Positions 56,101-61,713 of a DNA stretch of 64,000 bases are shown here, piece after piece; positions within the stretch are counted from its first letter, which is position 1; every line of letters begins with the position of its first letter. The DNA is from Undaria pinnatifida (lineage: Eukaryota > Sar > Phaeophyceae > Laminariales > Alariaceae), in contig JABAKD010000021.1 of the NCBI GenBank assembly GCA_012845835.1, positions 15,365,757 through 15,429,756 on the forward strand, in the 5' to 3' direction. A program made the position numbers and the translations under genes. The notes below the pieces were generated by a model. The model saw only the letters and a program-made list of their open reading frames with translations, was not told the origin of the DNA and ran no database searches.

Positions 56101-59100
56101 GTTAGCGATGGCACGTTTGGGGTGCTCGTCGTTTGTTGTGGGGACATGGGCTGGAAGGGCTGTACCTCTGGAGCGGGCGGTAGGGCAAGAGTTCGCGAGT
56201 GCTTTGCTAACGGTGCTGTACACAAGTAGGTCGGAACCCGCGATATCTGTTGTGTCGGAACGCGAGGCGTCGTATCGTGAAATGCTCGCGGTAGATCTAG
56301 AGGGGGCCGATACAGACAGCAAAAAAGATCAGTTGACTTTAGGACTTTTTGCTGTTTTTGCGGAGTCTCCTGCTTTGATGGCAGAGTTGAAGCTCTACGC
56401 AAACTCGGCCAAGGGGGACGTGGACCTTGGGGTGAAGGGTGTGTCAAACTTTCCATCCGTTTCCGGATTCGGGGGTAAGCTGTACGAGTTGTTTTGCCAC
56501 CGCCTTTATTTTGCTCCGATCCACCACAAGCTGGTGGAGTCGTTTTTTTCGAAGTACGATACGTGCGCTCGCAAGACAGATTTTTCTGAGCTAGATGAGG
56601 TACGAACAGGGCAGCACCGCTCTGCCGAGTCTAGAAAAATTAACGCGGTTAACCCAACGCCGAAGCAAATTCGCGAGGCCGGTAAAAGGAGGCAAAACGA
56701 AGCGCGCGCGGTTAGACTCAAGACGAGCACCGCCGGACCGAAGGCTCGTGATATGCGGAAGCGACCATTACAAAATGGTCAGGAGGTTGTGCAGTCACGA
56801 GCGAGGAAGAAGAGAGGAAGAGGGAAATTTGCCGCGGTAGCACCAGCAGACAGCTCGTCCGTTGCAAGTTAATTATCATGATTGTAAGCACCACCCATTC
56901 ATCATCAAATGTTTTGTTTCATCAGTTTTCTCTCGTTATTGTTTCACAAAATGTGCACACAAACGCGACCGGAGTGAATCAACTTCTCCAATCGTTGTCA
57001 AGACTCTGTTGCAGACACTGCAAATACAGCCTAGTGCTGCTATAATGCCACCCCCAATTGATCATATGCCCGGCAGAAGCAGCGGCGCTTCACCGCGCGG
57101 CGACGATAGTCGTGCAACAAAACAGAGTCCGGGACTTGGTACGTACTAGTATATACCAAAAATTATTAGTCCGCATAATGCAGCCAGACAACCGAAAATC
57201 GCACAAAATAGCAGAAATCAACCTATCACAAAAAAACAATACCAGGTATAATATGAAACGAGCAAAAAAAAGCAAGCGATTAAAAAACCCCGATCGGCTC
57301 TTGCCTTTTCCCCCAGAAGTTGAAACACTCTGAGAAAACAAGCAGGAAATGATTCGAAACCAACTTTCAGCCTTGCTCTCCGACTCCCATGCCCCTTCCG
57401 CACGCCCGCCGCGCGAGGCTCCTCTCACACGTACTGCCCCTCCCCGCCCGCCAAGCACCGCTCCGTTACGCCCGCCGCGTAAAGCTCCGTCCCGCCCTCC
57501 ACGCACTGCTCCGCCTCACCTCCCCTGTGCTGACGCGCTGCTTCAGCTTCCTCTGAAGCAGCGCGACGCACCCGCCCACCTCGCCCGAAACTGACGCCGT
57601 GTTGTCGCTGATGACGTATAGTACTCGCTTCCGCGGGTACTTCAACACGTCCACGATGGTCTCGTAGAAAAGTTGGGCTTGCGTTTCGGCGGTCTTGTCT
57701 TTCATGGCGCAAACACGGACGAGACCCCACCAAACGGCTTCTGCGGCTACGTCCCAGAACGAGACAAAAATGGGATATTTTTTGTCCCCGTTCCGAAGAG
57801 ATTCATCCGCTGCAACGCACAGATATGGTGCTCGCATAATCGCTGCCTGCAGCTCGTCACTATCCAGCTTCGTGATGCCGAGAGAGAGAACCTTCACGGT
57901 CTTACGAGCGAATGAAATCTTGAGCTCGCTCTTCATGCTCACGCCGGTGCAGTGGAGGATCGAGGTCTGTACCATTGGCCCGACTTGGTTCAGCCAGTTT
58001 CCGGCTTGCAAAATTTGCTGAAACATGCGAGCGGTACTCTCACCAAATTGACGGTACCCTCACCAAATTGACCGTTCGGTTTCACGTGTTCATTTATCTC
58101 CTACACCACCACGCCGTGCCGCTCCTCCTGCAACAGCCCGACGCCGTACTGACGCGAAGCAGCGCGAGACCCCCCACGGCACCCCGTCCCTACACAGTCT
58201 ATCCCACTCCCTACCCCCTCCTCGTCCATTAGGGCCGCAGAACCTTCCTTCTCCTTGACGGCTGCCAGCTGTGTGGTTTTCCGTTTCACCTGGTGAATAG
58301 AGCAGCACCAAAAATAGGCTATAAAAGTTAAATGAAGTTGTTTTTCGACAAAGAAAAAGTGACCATTAATATTATACTAGATACAAAGTACAAGAAAAGA
58401 CGAACAGCAGAGCTTCATCAGAAAGTGAAGCGGTGGTTTATGTAACAAGTATACTGAACACAAAGTACAAGTACACACCAGGACAAGGTCAAACATACGT
58501 CTCTAAATATACAAATAAAAATGCGTCGCAGCCTTGTTCACCTGCTTCCTGAGATTGCCTGCCGTCAATCTCAACTTGGCGAGCAAAAGCGCAATTATCT
58601 TTGACTTCCGCTCAAGCCGCGACACCTTGATCCTGTCGTGGACGATAGCTTCTCGAAGCGTGTCCTCAACCCCCTTTTCGGCTTGGCCGGCGCAAGACGG
58701 AGTCCAGTCTCCTGCGGTCATCCCGAATACCTCCAAGATGGTGATATTATGCAGTGCCGTAGTTTTTCCTTTTTCGCGAACCTCCTCCAGCATCTTTCCC
58801 AACTCTATCTCGCGTGCCTCCGACGCAGCACGCTTCACCTCTAGCTCGCGGGAAAGTTGCTGCTGTGCGTGTAGCTCGGCTCGGGTTTGGGCCGAGGCTG
58901 CATCTGACTCGTGCCGGAGGTCCTGCTCCAGGTTGAATTTGCCTTTCTCCTCGGACAACTGATGACAGACATCTTGCAGCAAAGACTTTGCCTCAGCGGC
59001 CTCGACCTGGCTCTCGTCGCGCTGCTTCACGGCCCGGTCTCGGATGCCCTCGGCCGCCTCGACACCGCCGCGCTGGATGGCAAGCGCCCGGCGTGCAGCC

Positions 59101-61595
59101 ACGCCCGCGTTTGCCGTCGTGATCCCGGTACGCGCCCGATAAGCCTCCACGATCTTTTGCAGAGTTTTTTTTTTTTTCCTTTCGGTCCGGTGCCTTCAGG
59201 TTTTTTCGAGTTGCCCATGGCTAATTTTGCACGATCACTCTGCCAGAATGACCCAATGGGGCCAACTTTGTTTTGCGAATTTCTCGCCGGCTATTTACTG
59301 GATTCAAGGGCGGACTGCTTTGCTGTCTCCGCCAAGTCCCGGCGGAGGGAAATACGGGCATTTGACCAACACCCACTTGCAGTAGTTCGACCCCAATGAG
59401 CAAGAGACGGATATAAGCAGAAAACATGAGTTTTCCCGCACATTTCCGTCCGATTGGACTTCAAAATTTAACGGAAAATTCTGAATAATGCGTATTTCCC
59501 TCCGTTTACACTGATTACACGTGTCTGTCGAATTTCAGGATCCAACTCGCCTCCTGTGTTGAGAATTTTGTGATACCCTGTCGAACATTAATTCAGTCTA
59601 AAACCAAGTAAAAATTGTCTTTGCAAAATTTTTCTCCGAGATTTTTTTTCGGATTTTTGGTGGTTTTCGCCGAATAGATCTGCCATTTTTTTGGGTCAAA
59701 TCGACTTCCAGTCCCAGACCTAACTGTTGAGGTTATTTGCAAAATACTAAAATCAAAGGAATCAACTGCTGAGAGCGCATGGCGGCGTCGGTAGGCACAA
59801 ATCGGTGCGAGTCGACGAGGGAAGAAATAGCGAGAACCCTCCCGCGATAAAAAAACGCGCTTGCCGTTATGGGAGACGGGGGGAAAGACTCTGCTTATGA
59901 CCCCATATCCGAGTTACGTCTAGGGAGGGAAAAAGAGAAAGAAAAGTGCGAAGATAACAGAAGGGATGAGCAAAATAAATAAATAGTGAAATAAAAATTG
60001 AATGAAGGAATGAATGAAGGAAAGGAAGAATGAATATTGGAGAGAATGGACATGAGGATTAGACAGCTTTGAATTCCCGAATGTTCTAATCCTGGGCGAT
60101 CTTAAAGTCGGGGTATCCGCGATATATGATACCATACCCCAGCAGCCCGGCTGTTGTTGTCAAATGCCTTCGGCGCTTTTCATCCACTTTCTACGCGTAA
60201 TATACATACGTGGTTGCCTTCCTTCACTTTGTCTGCTTAGATCGGACGCGTCCTTTCGTTTGATTTAGTTTTGTCCGTAGGGCTGTGTAGCTTGCCTTAC
60301 CTCGCCACACTCCCCCCGGGAGGCGAGTCTGCGAACCAGCTGCTACCAGCTACTTAGTCACTACGTACCCGGCGCATTTTCCTCCTTGCTTTGTTTTCAA
60401 GTCATCTCGTTTCTTTTTCTTTCTTCCTCATCGTTATCTATATTTTTTCCTCCTCGGATTTGTACATTCGGATTCGTACATTGTTTGGTGGCTGCGGGGT
60501 AGTCAGTTCCAGTTGCGAGTCTTGAAACGTATGTACCAGTATGGGCCTTATGCGTGCATATGCCCGATTCGATTCCACTTTCATACCGTAACTGACACAG
60601 GATATCACCCGTACACAATACACCCCCCCCACAGGATACGACACCCCGGTGATAATTTTGGGCGTTTTAGACAAACCATCGATGTATCACCTGGGGTACA
60701 TAAGATCACACACCCCGGCGATATCGTAGTGTAGATTTGTGGTTTGTGGCTTCGATTTTTGGTCGTGGTGTCTCTGCGTAACTCCTTTTTGGCCGTACCG
60801 ATAGCGAGGTAGGTAGCAGCAGCCCACTTTTGTGTGGGGGCAGGACGGATGGCGCAGCCACCGCCTCGTATCATATCGGGCGAGGTACCTTCGACTTGGG
60901 TATATTTTATTTTTTTATGCTCCAATCGAAGCCCGTATTTTGTTTGAAGCTTTCTTCGGCGTTGAGGGGGTTGAGTCATCGAAGTCATGTGCTAAGGAGT
61001 TTCGTCACCTAGGTTGGGCCTCTTTGTTTTACCACAACTCGGTATCACAGGTAGGTACCTACAGCAGGAGTGCGGGGCAGCTGCAAGTGTTCGTGCAGGC
61101 ATACCACACCCCTTCAAGTGTGCGGCAGCAGCGGTTCAACTGTTATCACACCCCCAAACACACCCTGTGGATGTTCGGACGTGCTATCACACCCCCTTTT
61201 TATCACCCCCCCTCCCTTGTGGGTGTTCGGACGTTCTATCACACCCCCTGGTTTATCACACCCCCCTTGGCCCCCCTGCGAGCTGCACTTCATCACCCGG
61301 GGTACACAAGATATCACACCCCCCACAGGATACCACACCCGGTGATCATATTTTTAAATCCCAAAATGTCATCACCGGGGTGTGTTATCTTATGTCAGTT
61401 ACGGTATTTGTTTCGGGTGTACTACTTGCTTCGGCTACGTCGTAGGATATGATATGCTTTGAAGTATACGTGTACCACTGTTGGTTTGTCTTTTGCCTGG
61501 GGTATTCTTCCACTTCAGAGTAACCGGAGCCTGTCCTGTGACTACGGATTAATTAAACGAGTTAATATGAGAACAACAGCAGCAGCAACAACAGC

Positions 61596-61627
<32 letters not shown>

Positions 61628-61652
61628 CGACAACGACAACAACAACAACAGC

Positions 61653-61713
<61 letters not shown>

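Larger units (their letters stand above)
54557..59722. mobile_element. 5.17-kb DNA transposon, rearranged (hAT-like?)
   Basis: Terminal inverted repeats TAGGCCTGGGACTGG (54557) and, inverted at 59722, TAGGTCTGGGACTGG. The 5-bp flank ACTGT occurs on both sides (54552-54556, 59723-59727). Inside are a minus-strand transposase fragment (57466-58026), a plus-strand transposase fragment (54893-56872) and a minus-strand coiled-coil ORF (58503-59218). TIR type and protein motifs suggest an RNase-H-fold hAT-like transposase, though hAT usually makes 8-bp duplications. With its halves in opposite orientation and with a stop and frameshifts, it should be inactive. Confidence 0.85.
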
